Assembly (NCBI RefSeq): GCF_901933205.1 | Contig: NC_044572.1 | Location: forward strand, 79,047,465 to 79,111,464 | DNA: 64,000 bases | DNA from: Camarhynchus parvulus | Lineage: Eukaryota; Chordata; Aves; Passeriformes; Thraupidae | Reading direction: 5' to 3' | In this document: positions 11,265 to 23,320 of the stretch, one piece after another | Layout of the letters: the number at the start of each line of letters is the position of its first letter | Numbering within the stretch: position 1 is the stretch's first letter | The notes under the pieces: model-generated | What the model saw: the letters and a program-made list of their open reading frames with translations, nothing else | Databases searched by the model: none | Told to the model about the DNA's origin: nothing | Made by a program: the position numbers and the translations under genes

Positions 11265-14200
11265 GAAGAAATCAAAGTTCCTCTTATGCTTTTTGCACAA
11301 TATCTGTGACATCATACTGGATGCTGTTTGGAAATAATCCTACAAAAGTCTTAATTTTTATCCAGAGTTCATTTTTACAGTCAAGTCAAGTTTGCATCCT
11401 TAGCTTATTTTTTACCATTCACAAACTTCCTAACCACAAAACAGTGAGCAAATATTTAACCTTAAGGCTGTACCAAGATTATGTGTAAGGCAGGAGAAAC
11501 CATTTTTTTCCCAGTTTATGGTAAAGGTTGGAAGCAAGTACAGGGATATTCTATTGTGTATTGCTCCAGATGTGCTATATTAGATGATAAGGAGACAGCT
11601 TGATAACAGAGAAGATCCTTGGTTTCCACCTGTCCATTCATATCTGCCTCTCTGAAATCTCATGGAATAACAGAAATGTTAGAAATGGCTGCAAAAGATA
11701 AAGTGCTTTACTGAGCTACTAGAAGTATGTGGACTCTCAGCACTTGCAGCAGATTTTAAATTGCTTCATCAGCATTCCACTTTTCCTGTCTGATTCAGGG
11801 ACAAGCCAGTAGCCATATATTTTGTTCTGTGCTAGAGCTACAGCTGAAATATGTTCACTTATTTCAAACAAGATTCGTGATGTTGCAAGATTGCCTGATC
11901 TGGAAGCCAGGAAAATGAAACTAGAGGATGCAGGGCAGAGAAACAAGGTAGAAAAGAAAGCATAGTTAATCTGAAAACTTTTAAAGTATCTCAAAGTGAA
12001 GACAGAGGAAATTTGTGATGTTTCTGAGAGAACGCCAATTCCCAATTTTCAACATGGCTGAAATTGTCTGAACAAGGAACACTGTGAGTCAGCTACTGCC
12101 CGGTCTGCAATGCCCAGCTGGTCACTTAGGTAAGCTAAACACATTTCAGACAGAATTCAGTTCTTGATTTCTTATATGTAACTTTTCACTCACTTCTGCC
12201 CACACAGTGTGCTATTTGAACAGTTACATGATCCATATACAGATTATTACCAACTAGCAGGGAAATGCGAGGGTCCCTGTAACAGTTCTTAGTAACACTA
12301 AGTATTAACACAAAGTAAAGGCTTAGAATTGGATCCTGCTTTACCACCATGCAAATTTTCCTATGGAGGCAGTAGAGAAGACATACATAGGACATATACA
12401 CTCTATAAAAAAAAAAGCAGTGGCATGAAAAACATGATACTGCAGTGCTAGCACAAACATTCAGAATTCATTCTGGCTGCCCCACACATCAAGCCATAGC
12501 ATCAGCTAAAATAAGTAAAAATTTTTTAATGTCATAATATTGGATTCAAAATCTTTTTTCATTTTGAACCTTCACAATTAATACACTTTCATAACTCTTT
12601 TGTGACTCTGAAACTTGCCCAGCTTTTAGTTTAGCACTATTCATCATTAAAAAGTACAATCATGTTCACAGAGAAAATGTTTTACAGATCACAAGAGAAT
12701 TTGAGGTTGGTGACCCAAAGAGAGAATATAATGTCAGTTTGTTCTCGATCTCCTTTGTGAATAGTTGTCACTCAGTATTACTCATTTATGTTTTTCCGAG
12801 TTTGTCCAGGTTAAAGAGCAACAGTATAAAAGGATCCATCCTGTACTTGAATCCAGATTATAATAAAATGTTCCAAATGTTGACTGCTGCATAAAATACA
12901 TCTTCTTTTGTCAGATTTTCTCTGAGGAGTTGAGGAGAAACTGGTCTTGTTTTGCGTTCTGTTCTGATGCCTTCACAGGGCCTAGGGTTACAATTGTACT
13001 CATAGGGTAAGAGCAAGGTAGAGAGAAACAAACTCCTTCCTGTATATGCATACAGAAAATCCCTGGGGAATGCAAGCCACTGCTGCTATGTCAAGTGTGG
13101 ACCATCCTGAACTACACAACATACTCCTTTCCTTGACTCCTTGACAACACAGTTATTTTCTTCACTGTGTATCTCCAAAATCCAATGAATGAGTGTCTTG
13201 CTCTCCCAGAGACAACATGAGAGCAGAAGGAATAGTACACACAGTCAGTTGTTATCATGATAATCTGAAATTTCTTTATGTTTAAAAATTAGTAAGCAAA
13301 AGAGACCTTAGTGTTTATTTTTTTTTTCAGCCAGTGAGGTGTAAATCCGTCAAATTTCACAGAGCTATATAGCGTCTCTCTAAATTGAGGCTTAGTATTA
13401 CCAAAAAATATACATATTATAACCTAAATTCAAAATAAAATTCATATGGCTGTTTCTGTCAGGACTTTATACCTGGCTATATTAACTGTGAGACTAGTGT
13501 CAGAAATGAATGTTCCTGAGTACAATATCTTTCCCACTGTAAATATACAGTCCAAAGAGTACATTCATGAGCTATGTAAGAAAACTTGTTCATACTCTTA
13601 ACAGCAGCAAACACCACAGATACTGTTCAAATCTTGTTATGCAGATATATTTTTCATTTTAGTGATGTTGTATATGCCAAATATAAAAGAAAGCTCTACA
13701 GCTCTGAACCAGGTGCTTTTGGTGGTTTGTTAGGGTTTTGGTTTTTTTTTCTTTGGGGTTTTCCCTGCATCTCTGTGCTTTCCCATGCCTCAAAACACCA
13801 GGGCTGGTCTTATTATTTTAGAGGACATGTTTCCATTCCTTTAGTATTGGAAAATTAATTTTTCCTTTTCAATTCTTAAGTAATTTTGCTACCATTTTAT
13901 TTACCCCTGCCTCAGCCTTCTTAGTCTTCTGTTCTTGACTTCTTTATCTTCAGTGTCTCCTGTATAAAAATGTATAATTAATTTTATTTATAATTATTTT
14001 AGTGACATCTATAATCAATTATTTATGTTACTCCAAGTTTCATTTTTTAAAAATATTTTATTGTGGGATAATTTTTCTTGTCTTGGATGATCTCTGCCCT
14101 GAACAAGGATAATGCAAACTCCTTTGACAACTTTCCTTTTGTATCCAGAGGTTAGAGAACACAGTTGAAAATTTTCTCAGAAAACTTATTTTATAAATTA

Positions 14201-16767
14201 ATCTTTCTTTTTTAAACTTTGTTATGTTGCAAAATACAGTTTTCCTAGTTTTCTTTTTCTTTAAAATGTAAATTCACATTTTAGAACTAGCAAGGGCAAG
14301 TAACAAGCCAGGCAAGAAGGGTCTTAATAGAAAAGTTAGACACAAGCAAACAATGGGGTATGAATTTTATATTTGTGGTGAGAAAAATTGTGAATTTTTA
14401 AGGACAAATAATGCTTCTGTGATCCTTTATCACTGTCACAGACTAAACATTTTTCTTAATTGTTTCAGAATAATTTGCTGAGTTGGAATTTTGGAATAAA
14501 TAATCAGCAGTGTCAGGTAATTCACAGTTCAATGATTAAGGTTGCCTCCTCTTGCCCTTTCTGTTTGCATTTGGATTTGTTGCTTCTTTGTGAGTGAGCA
14601 CAAAAGAAGAGTTGTGTTTTCCCTTGTTTTCTACATTTCTCATTCAGCTTTCTTTCTTCCCAATGGGAATAGAAAGAAAAATAATTTAAAAATTGAAAGA
14701 GGGAAGGAAAAGTAAAAACAACAAAACATTTTTTCCAGCTTTTTCATCTGAACTAATATAAATTCAACATGTTTGAATATGAACATATTGAACAATGACT
14801 TTTAGAACCAAGAAGGACATTTTCATAAATAATTGGCTTCCTCATTGAGATACAGAATTGACCTTTATCATGGAAATTTTCTGGATTAAAAAAATTGTAA
14901 TTTTTTAACTGCTCATTTAAAGTTTTATTTATAACAAAAATCAATATAAAAAGAATGATGTAAGTGGTATTTTCTATATTAGTTCAGCTATTTCACAGGC
15001 TCAAGAAATAAAGAAGGATATTTATGGAAACATAAACTTTTGGTTGTTTACTGTCACTCCTGATATTGCATACTACTTATTGGTGGAAATTTATCTGATC
15101 TGCAAAGAGCTAAATATACATTGATTGTATTCTGACTTTTCCTGTGCTGTCACACACTCAGTTATATTATCTAAATATATTCAAATTATTTCTCAAAGTA
15201 ATAATGGATTTCAAGCACCTTAGAAATATTTTTATTTGAAAGGTAGTAAAGTAGTTATGTAAGTTTTAAAACATTAGATTTCTTTTTATTTCAGCCCTGC
15301 TTGGTTGAGATAATTGGCCCTATGCAGCCCAAATATTTACTAGCACCACAAAGATCCAATCAAACTGTAAGGTGTTTGATGATTGCACTTAACACTGATT
15401 AACTTAATATTGATATATTAAGTTTCATCTTAAGCAGGCTATTTGGAGGTAATGGGCCAAATAGTACACTGTTACTCTAGATAAGATTATGGCATGACAT
15501 AAAAAAAATTAATTTTTGAAGCCCTTAATAAATCAGTGGAGGACTAAACTACAACCTACCATTTCCTGGTAGTTCATTTCACACCTATCCCATTAACCTG
15601 ACTGCAATTATACAAGGGAATACATTTTTTTTAAAGTATGTTAATGGAGCTCTGAACATGTAAAAACTTACACTGCAATCTTATAAAATTGTTTCATTTT
15701 ACTAACTTTTATGCTTCTATTAACATTTGAATGATGCTACTGAATATTTTTTCCAGCATTTCTGTTGGAGCATCATACTGATGACTATTAAGATAACCTC
15801 CCGAGTTCAAAAAATGCAAAGTACAAATGTTCAAGAGTCAATAGACAAGACATTTTTGCAGTGATCCAAGTAATCTTATGGTGACTACATAAAGGAAAAC
15901 AAGTGTCTATTAATAAAATTAATATTAATGAATGCTTTTAAGAGGTAGTAATGTCATCAGCAATACGCCATTTTGAGTTTGTGTTGCAGTTTCAAGAGTA
16001 CCCTTGGATAACCATCTGATGTTAAAATAAATGACAGGCTTTACAGAAAGAAAAGTTTTGAAGGACTTTTCAACATCTCTGTTTGCATCTGACCTATACT
16101 TACCCTCTTTTCCATCTCTCTTCTATTGCTTTCACTTTTAACTTTTTAGTCTCAACCAAGAAAGTGAATTATGTGCTCAGTTGGTTCAAATCTCTATAGT
16201 CATTACAGAAACATTCAACACCAGGGAACAAATAGTATTTCATTACAATTAGGATTTGTCAATACTGTAAACATGAACTGTATAGAATTTGATTAAAGTG
16301 CTGCTGTGTCCTGACCTGGTTGTGAAGTGATTCTAATTTGCAGTGTAGACAGTTGGCCGTCTTTTATCATTTTCCCTTTATAACCTTCTCCACTCCCTTA
16401 ATGATAATAGGATCTGATTCTTTCCATTTTATTTTGGTGAGAAGGTTGGAGATAAGCACCATGGAGAGCTGCTGAATTTCTGTCACATAACCAAAAAAGT
16501 CAGCAAGAATATAGTACAGCAAATTTTGTTTTCAACATTTAATTTTGATCCATAATGTTACACTATATGGCCAGATAAATAGCTTGTTTAATATTTGCTT
16601 TATTCTCTTCTTATAAAGGTTTCTTATCCTTTTTGATTTCTGTGCTACGAAATTCAATTGCTTCAGTTGTTTCTTAGCAATTTCTGTGAGGTCCTTTACA
16701 GATTTGCTTGTCTCTATTCTTCTATTTTCATCATCTTACAGTACTTCATTTCTAAATATGGCATCTA
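11265..16767. other. 5.5 kb of AT-rich non-coding DNA
   Basis: No repeat family or gene recognised. Positions 15290-15470 look unusually 'motif-like' (homeodomain-type TTAA and ATTA sites and a 9-bp palindrome), which is only a hint of a conserved non-coding element. Confidence 0.5.
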
Positions 16768-16871
16768 TAAATTAAAAACAAACAAGCAAACAAACTACCC
16801 AAAAAAAAACCTAAACAAAAACCCAACCAATCATAAAACAACAAGAACAAAAAACCCTAAAAAAAATCCTT
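16768..16871. repeat. A-rich low-complexity repeat (AAAC-like)
   Basis: Imperfect AAACAAAC and CAAAAACCC units over about 100 bp. It gives rise to a lysine/asparagine-rich open frame that is not a gene. Confidence 0.85.
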
Positions 16872-17111
16872 AAAAGCAGGGTCAGTTCCTGGCCTGATGG
16901 GACTATGGATACCCATAAAGGTAGGGAGTAGTTAATGTAAATCACTGTCTCAGTAATTATGGGTACTCAGCACACGAATCTTGAGCACACCTGCTGTTGC
17001 AGCAGTTTACATGACAGTGTATATGGTGTCAAGACCACCTAGAAAATGTGGGAATCATATGGAGCATCTTTTTAGCATTTTACTTTGAGCTTTCACTGTT
17101 CAGAATGAAAG

Positions 17112-18023
17112 TCCCTTCTGAGTGATGTCCCTCAAGGGTGGGTAGAGGGACCTACCCAGTCATCAGTTACGCAGACTGTAAGATTGAGTACAACCCCAGC
17201 AACTTTGCATGTCACGCCAAGCTGAGTGCTGAACCTGATATGCCTGAGGGAAAGATCCATGAAAACCTCATGAAATTCAACAAGTCCAAGTACAAGGCCC
17301 TGAACCTGGGACAGAAAAATCCCCAACGTTGGTATAGTCTGAGGGATGAAGGGATTCTGAGCAGCCCTTTGGAAAATGACTAGAGGGTGCTGGTGGATGA
17401 AAACCTGAACATAAGCCAACAATGTACACTCACAGCCCGACTGCATCCTTCGCTGCATAAACAGGAACATGTCCTGCAGACCAGGGGAGTTGGTTCTGTG
17501 CTTCCACTGTTGTGAGACCCCCACCTGGAGTGGTACATCCAGCTCTGAATTCCCTGGACCAAGAAAGACATAGACCTCTTGGAACAGATCCAAAGGAGGG
17601 CTACAAACATGATCAGAAGGCTGGAACATTTTGACTGCTTGGGAAGACTGAGAGAGTTGGGGTTTTTTGACCTGAAGAAAAGAAGGCTCTGGGGAGACCT
17701 TATAGCACCTGTCCATATCTAAAGGAAGCATATAAGATAGTTGGAGAAACACTTTTGACCAAGGCTGATAGGACAATAGTTTCAAACAAACAAACAGAAA
17801 GAAGGCAGATTTATATCAGATTTTAATCTGAAAAAGATTACTTTTATATAACAGAGAAGGAAGAAAGGTGAAGATGGTGAGTCACTGGAAGAGGCTGCCC
17901 AGAGAAGTTGTGGACACTGGAAGTATTCAAAATAAGGCTGGAGAAGCTTTAAGCAGCCTGGTTTAGTGTCCCTGCCAATACAAGTTGTCCCTGCCAATAC
18001 AAACTATTCTATTATTCTATGAA
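17112..18023 (+). pseudogene. CR1 LINE copy: RT C-terminal end plus 3' UTR, decayed
   Basis: Plus-strand CR1 non-LTR retrotransposon. A DVPQGW segment near 17120 matches the CR1 'GVPQGS' reverse-transcriptase motif. After a deletion, SNFACHAKLS (about 17198-17227) corresponds to 'SKFADDTKLS'. HENLMKFNKSKYKALNLG then follows, and after an in-frame stop at 17381-17383 the frame continues as RVLVDENLNISQQC. Later nucleotide landmarks are GGAGGGCTACAAACATGATC near 17595, GAGAGAGTTGGGGTTTTTTG near 17651, and a tail with CTATTCTATTATTCTATGA. The catalytic Asp-Asp of the FADD box is replaced by Cys-His (17204-17215), so this copy cannot encode an active enzyme. The 217-codon frame on the opposite strand is a shadow. 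Confidence 0.9.
17967..18004. repeat. 19-bp tandem duplication in the CR1 tail
   Basis: TGTCCCTGCCAATACAAGT at 17967-17985 is repeated directly at 17986-18004 with changes only at the end. It sits just before the CR1 3' terminal units and looks like local slippage. Confidence 0.9.
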
Positions 18024-18288
18024 AGAACTGAAAATGCACAAGTACGAAAATTCTAGACCAATTCTGGGAATAAATTACTAAACATGAAATAAAAACCAAG
18101 AGTAAAGCTGTTGAAAAGAAAGATAGAAAACATTGTCAAAACTCTTAAGCTTTTGGAAAAAAATGTGCTGGGTCTTACCTGAAATAAAACTGGAGACACA
18201 AGAAAGTCAGCTTAAGCAGAAGTTCATTTAGATGTAGTCCCATGAAATATTTTAATCCAGACTGCAGAAATAATGAAATCTTTGGGTT
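18024..18288. other. Non-coding gap between CR1 and LTR
   Basis: About 265 bp of AT-rich sequence with nothing recognised. Confidence 0.5.
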
Positions 18289-18903
18289 TATGCTGTTATG
18301 GTTTAGCCTCAGCCCGCAACAAAGTCCTATAGAGCTGTTTGCTCACTGTCCCCTTGTGGGATGGGGGAGAGAATCAGAAAAGTAAAAACAAACTCATGGA
18401 TTGAGATAATGACACTTAAATAGGGAAAGTAAAAGCTCTGCGCACAAAAAACAGAACAAGGAATTAATTCCTTCCTTCGTTCATTCATTCATTCATTCAT
18501 TCATTCATTCATTCATTCATTCATTCATTCATTCATTCATTCATTCCCATGTGCAGGCCATCGCCAGGAAAGCAGGGCTCCATCACTTGTAAAAGTGACT
18601 TGGGAAGACAAATGCCATCACCATGAATGCCATGCTCCCCTTCCTTCTTTGACATCCAGCTTTATATACTGAGCAGAACATGATATGGAATTTCCCTTTG
18701 CTCAGATGAGGTCAGCTGTTCCAGCTTTGCCCCTTCCAAGTATTTCTGCACACCCAGTACCATTGCTGGTGTGGTGGTGTGAGGAGTAGAAAAAGTCCTT
18801 GGCTCTGTGTAAGTGCCACTCAGCAGTAACAAATACCTGAGGTATCAATGCTGTTTTCAGCACAAATATAGAGCATGGTATTGTACCAGCCAAAACCATA
18901 TGA
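18289..18903 (-). mobile_element. Solo LTR, ERVL-like, minus strand
   Basis: The LTR runs from TGTTATGGTTTAGCC at 18294 to AAAACCA at 18898 (605 bp). Flanks are TATGC (18289-18293) and TATGA (18899-18903), a 5-bp duplication with one change, as expected for ERVL-type integration. Read on the minus strand, the order matches a common avian LTR family: TGGTTTTGGCTGG start, GTGCTGAAAACAG, a TATA box (complement of TTTATATA at 18661-18668), CCTGCTTTCCTGG, then the TTTACTTTTCTGATTCTCTC segment and GGGGCTAAACC-type end. No internal retroviral genes are present. The microsatellite at 18480-18546 lies within it. A second fragment of the same family is at 50587-50775. Confidence 0.9.
18480..18546. repeat. 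(TTCA)n microsatellite, about 16.75 units
   Basis: An uninterrupted TTCA/ATTC array of 67 bp inside the LTR. The related fragment at 50.6 kb has only TTTCATTCACC at the same place, so the array grew from a short seed already present in the LTR. Confidence 0.97.
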
Positions 18904-19380
18904 TAAGAATGTACGTGCTACATTCTTTGTCTCATCAAGTTCAAGAAGGTGAAAAAATATATTGTATTATAAAGGAAGCACTTGAAAAGCAAGTACCATT
19001 TTCAAATCAAATTGGAAGCCTCAAGTAAATAGATTGTCATTTTTATCCTTGTTTTTGCTACAAGTATAGACTGAGTTCATAATACAAGCAAAAAATAAAG
19101 GCAATGCAAGCCTATTAACTGTCATGAGAACTTGTTCAATACATATAAGAGGGATTTTAGGACCCATTTGTGATCTTTGGAAACTCATTTAAATTCTGTG
19201 GATGAAATCCCGGCCTCATTCATTGAGGTCAAATTATTGTTGAGTTCAGGATTTCTTTTCCAGAGACCAACTTCATCTGCATGCTGGAGATAAAACTAAT
19301 TCTACATTATTAATTTATTCAGTTTATGACAGCTGGCGGTAACTGTTCACACCAGGTATAGCATGCAGTTGCAAAAATTA
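18904..19380. other. Non-coding AT-rich DNA
   Basis: Nothing recognised. Confidence 0.5.
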
Positions 19381-19990
19381 ACATTTCTAATTATGTGTCA
19401 GAGTCCTGAGTTTTCTCCTGCTTCCCCTCTGGGGTTTGACTGTGCTCAAGGCCAGCTCTGATCTGGTGCAGCTGTGGAAATGAGTGCTAGGAAAACAGCT
19501 TGGATGGAAAAGACTGTGAGAAGCTTTTTCAGCAACCCGTTCCTCTTTGTACAAGAAATGTTTTCAGGCCAAGATGCTTAGACTTGCCTTTGCCAGAGCT
19601 ATATTACAGCTTCGCCCGTGCCTGTGGTCACCTGTGTATCTCACTGTTCCTGACCTGCGGATTTGACTTCTGTGGCTTTCCAACTTGGTCTTGGAGCTGC
19701 CTTCTGGCTATAAGTTAGCCTGGTGATCTGAACTGTCCACTGAACCAAATCACTGGAGCTTCTCTTTTCCCTTGAGTACCATGAGACTGTGTCCTTTATC
19801 TTTGGAGGTGCCGCTCCTCCCACTCTGCTGTCTCTCAACAATTGGCTTTTGCTCTCCCCTGGACTATCTGGCTCCTGCTGCTCTCCAACTCTGCATGCAA
19901 AAAAGTCACAGCACATACCATGAACTGCTCATCTTCACCTCTGAAAATAAGCACATATTCATCATGAGTGGTCATAAATGAAAAAGAGGA
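19381..19990. other. Moderately GC-rich unclassified block
   Basis: About 600 bp visibly richer in G and C than the flanks, with several CpG. It holds TTGACTTCTGTGGC and TGTTCCTGACCTGCGG type segments reminiscent of dispersed repeats, but I cannot name a family. Open frames on both strands overlap and have no recognisable domain. It could be an old transposon, an LTR remnant or a conserved element. Confidence 0.4.
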
Positions 19991-21060
19991 GGAAACAACT
20001 TACTAAACAAATGATGAATCCCTATGTAGTGGGTTTGGTGCTTAATGTCTATGCCTTAACTAAAACCAAGCTATGTCAAACCACAGCACCCTAACACTGA
20101 TATCTTAGTGTGTTTTGCTTCGGATGCTCTGAAAGATAAAGCTTAAACCAACCTTTAAATGCAGGGAGACATAAACTTAGTGAACCCTTGTCACTCAACC
20201 TTGCTTGTTTTTAGAAAGTGTTATTAGTTTCATAGCTACAGTGTCCAAGAGGTACATACACTTAACTTCAATAAATTGGTTTTTTTCAAGATACTTTGCT
20301 TACCCACAATGCGCCAAATAATTTTGTGATTCTAAGAAATCCTTATTTTGTGTAATTTGTTTAGCCAATACAATGGTGAGAAAGATTATAAGAGCTAAAG
20401 AGAATGTAACACTTTGAAATATATGCCAAATTATCTACCAAGGTGTTTTCTATGAATGGAAATTGAAATATAAGGAATTGCCCAGATGGATCAGAACAGA
20501 AAGGAAAAGAGAAACTTTGCTTGTGCTTTCTATGAATTTTCAGAAACTTCTTCATTTGGACTACATTCACTTGGAATTCTATGACTATGTGATTCAAACA
20601 AGAATTGCAACTGTTAGTGTAATATAAGATATATTCAGGATGTTAGGAGGATCAGATCTTGTAACATCCATCCAAGGTTCTCTGCTATATTGTTTTCTTT
20701 GAGGACCAAAGAGCTGGCAGCCTATTTTCCAGAAACACCCAATAGAGATACAATTCTGCAGTGAGTTATCTGGGAATAGATGGCCTTTAAGAAGTAATGA
20801 AATTCAGGAGTAATATAGTATAAAGGTGGAACCCAAACTGTTACCAGGAGAGTGAGGTGGTTGAAAACAAATTCACCCATTCATCATGTAGCCCACATGA
20901 GCAGATGATACTTTTCTTCCTGATAATAACAAAATCCTTTGTGTATGAACTGGAACTCAGACATCTTCCATTAAATTCGCCAGGACAAAAGACATTAAAA
21001 AAGACCTTAAAATTTTTCATTACAGATTGATCACAAATTTATATTTTTGCTTTGTTTCAG

Positions 21061-21131
21061 GGGTCCAAGTGTACTGTAGCCCAAAGAAAGAATGTTTTGA
21101 AGATCCTTCTATTAGCAATACCAGCAATTAG
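21061..21131 (+). other. Possible terminal coding exon (weak)
   Basis: A good splice acceptor (TTTTTGCTTTGTTTCAG ending at 21060) precedes a frame that reads VQVYCSPKKECFEDPSISN and three more residues before a TAG at 21129-21131. Two Cys and a charged, non-repetitive composition make it look more protein-like than other frames nearby. AATAAA signals follow at 21563 and 21656. I do not recognise the protein, no partner exon was found, and a 22-codon open stretch can easily arise by chance. Confidence 0.15.
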
Positions 21132-23287
21132 GTGTTAAAGAGTTTTAATTAGCTTATTCCTTTCTCCAGTGATAGGAATCTTACCAGATTAAATCAGATT
21201 ATTAAAATTCTGCATATCTCTTGAAGTAGTGACTACAACAGGAAATACAGCCAACATTCATGCTTGCTAGGTCTTATGTGCACATGCTAGCTATGGCATA
21301 ACTTGACCTCAACTACAATCTATTATTCGTGTTTCATATTTCCTGGAAAGTTTACAACAGAATGGAGTTCAAGCACTAAAACATTACAGATATTAAGATA
21401 TATTTTTATCACAATCATTACCAGTTAAAATGCATGAAGGATAATGTTGCGTGTCTCTTAAGGTAGAGTTTTTGTATTGTCCCTCACTCTGTCACTGCCC
21501 TGAAGATGCAGCAGCAGCTGCCAACAGCAAGCTTCCTGCAGAATATGTCAAAGAATCTATTTAATAAATCCATTATCTCACTGCAAAGGCACAAGATTTT
21601 GATGGCATAATTAAAGGGTTCCATGTGTATTCAAAGTACCTTGAATTTTTATCTCAATAAATGGTCAAAGCACAAGAAACTAATGGTGCTTTTCTTTAAC
21701 AGAAAAAATAATACAGTGTAGTGATAATTTAAACAGAAAGCCTCAGTGAAATTTCTTTTTGGTTTGCTCAGTTTTGATTATCAAATTGTTCTACAGGTTT
21801 TGAAAGGAATCACTGCACGTGAAAATTGCCAGAATGTTAACACGCACTAGATTTTAGCTGAATTATTTATGCTCTAATGTCACACGTACCACTGATTTAT
21901 GGTATTTTGCATTTAGCTACCATGGCTTTTTCTTCTCACCCCATCAACCATAATCATTCTAGATACTGAACCCCTTCTGAAGATCCAAGATTTCCTTGGT
22001 CCTTTTGGCCTTAAATCTCAGAGTTTCTGGGAGAACATGACATTTTACAAGGATCAGTTCTGTGTGGATTTTTTATAGATCATGCACTAACTAGTCCTCT
22101 CTCTTGCATAAAATACAGAGGCATGGAACATTTCTTTCTTGCCTTGCAGATAAATCTCTCAATTCTCAGTTAGGTTTTTACTTTGTAACCTGGAAATTAT
22201 TTTTGTCTCTGTATATCTTAGGTGAACCACTTTCCCAAGTATTACAACAAATCATTTAAAATGGGAGTGTTTATGGAGAGAACACTTATTAGCAGCCAGA
22301 GGAGCTGCAGACTGAGCTTCTTACAGGAAGCAAGCTTTCAGAGTTTTGGTTTTGTGCTATTTGTAGCAGGTTGGACTGGAAATGATGAGCTGATGAACAA
22401 GGTGATTTTATTTTGTTATCTTTTGTTCTTCAATTCCATTTATTCAAGTCATGTTACAATATCAATCCTACAATAGCTAGCTGTGCCACCTTCAAGGGTT
22501 TCTCTTTGCTGAACTGTCAGTCAAACTTTTAAGCCTTTTTCACTGAATCTGTCATCTCATGGCTTAAACAGAAGAGATGCCAGTACTATTACAAATGAGT
22601 GTGAGCTTTTTCTTTTAATTTCAGTGAAAAGAGCAGGGCTTTTTAAAATCTTAGTGTTTTCTACACTTTACAGAAGTCTAACTTCCATGCCTCATATTCA
22701 GCTTAGCTGATGATTTCTCTATTGACAATTCATACAGACGTGCTGGGTGGATGATGAGGGATTTTTCTGAGCTGAACAAGTAATGAGAAAATATTCTGGC
22801 AAAAAGTCAAGTGCTTCATAATCCATTAGAGAAGATAGAAAAATGTTTCTGTCAGTTTCACATGCTGTGCAATACATATCATGCAGGTTTCAAGTTTATT
22901 ATTTCTCATTCAGAAATTTGAAAATCAAGTTACAGAGCACACCCTTCCCATTCCCTAGTTATTCAAAATTTAGTTCTGTAAAATTATTTAAATGGCACAT
23001 CATGTTGTGGAGAAAAAATTGTTCCAATTAAGTAATTTTCAGAGTGTCATGAGGTTGTATCTGCAGGCATTGTTTTTATTAAATAGATTTCCATAATACA
23101 CGATACTGTAAGTATCATCCAAACTATTTGAATGTTAAAAGAATGTTCTTATTTGAAAATGACTATATGAAAGCTTTAATATAAATAAGCAAATTGTAAG
23201 CAATGCAGAGAAATGCATGTACCAGAAGAAAACAGAAATTCTTGTTGTTAGGTTTACCATCCATGTAAGAATGAGGTCAAATTTCCC

Positions 23288-23320
23288 ATATGGAATGAGG
23301 TCATTCACCTCATTCCATAT
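23288..23320. repeat. 14-bp perfect inverted repeat
   Basis: ATATGGAATGAGGT at 23288-23301 pairs with ACCTCATTCCATAT at 23307-23320 across a 5-nt loop. A further direct copy of GAATGAGGTCA starts near 23269. Confidence 0.95.

Noticed and set aside
16658..16873. 71-codon frame ending in Lys/Asn/Pro repeats
   Set aside because: Its second half is translation of an A-rich low-complexity tract.
17132..17785. 217-codon open frame on the minus strand, the longest in the window
   Set aside because: It lies antisense over a CR1 copy whose sense strand carries recognisable reverse-transcriptase segments, and its own translation has no known domain.
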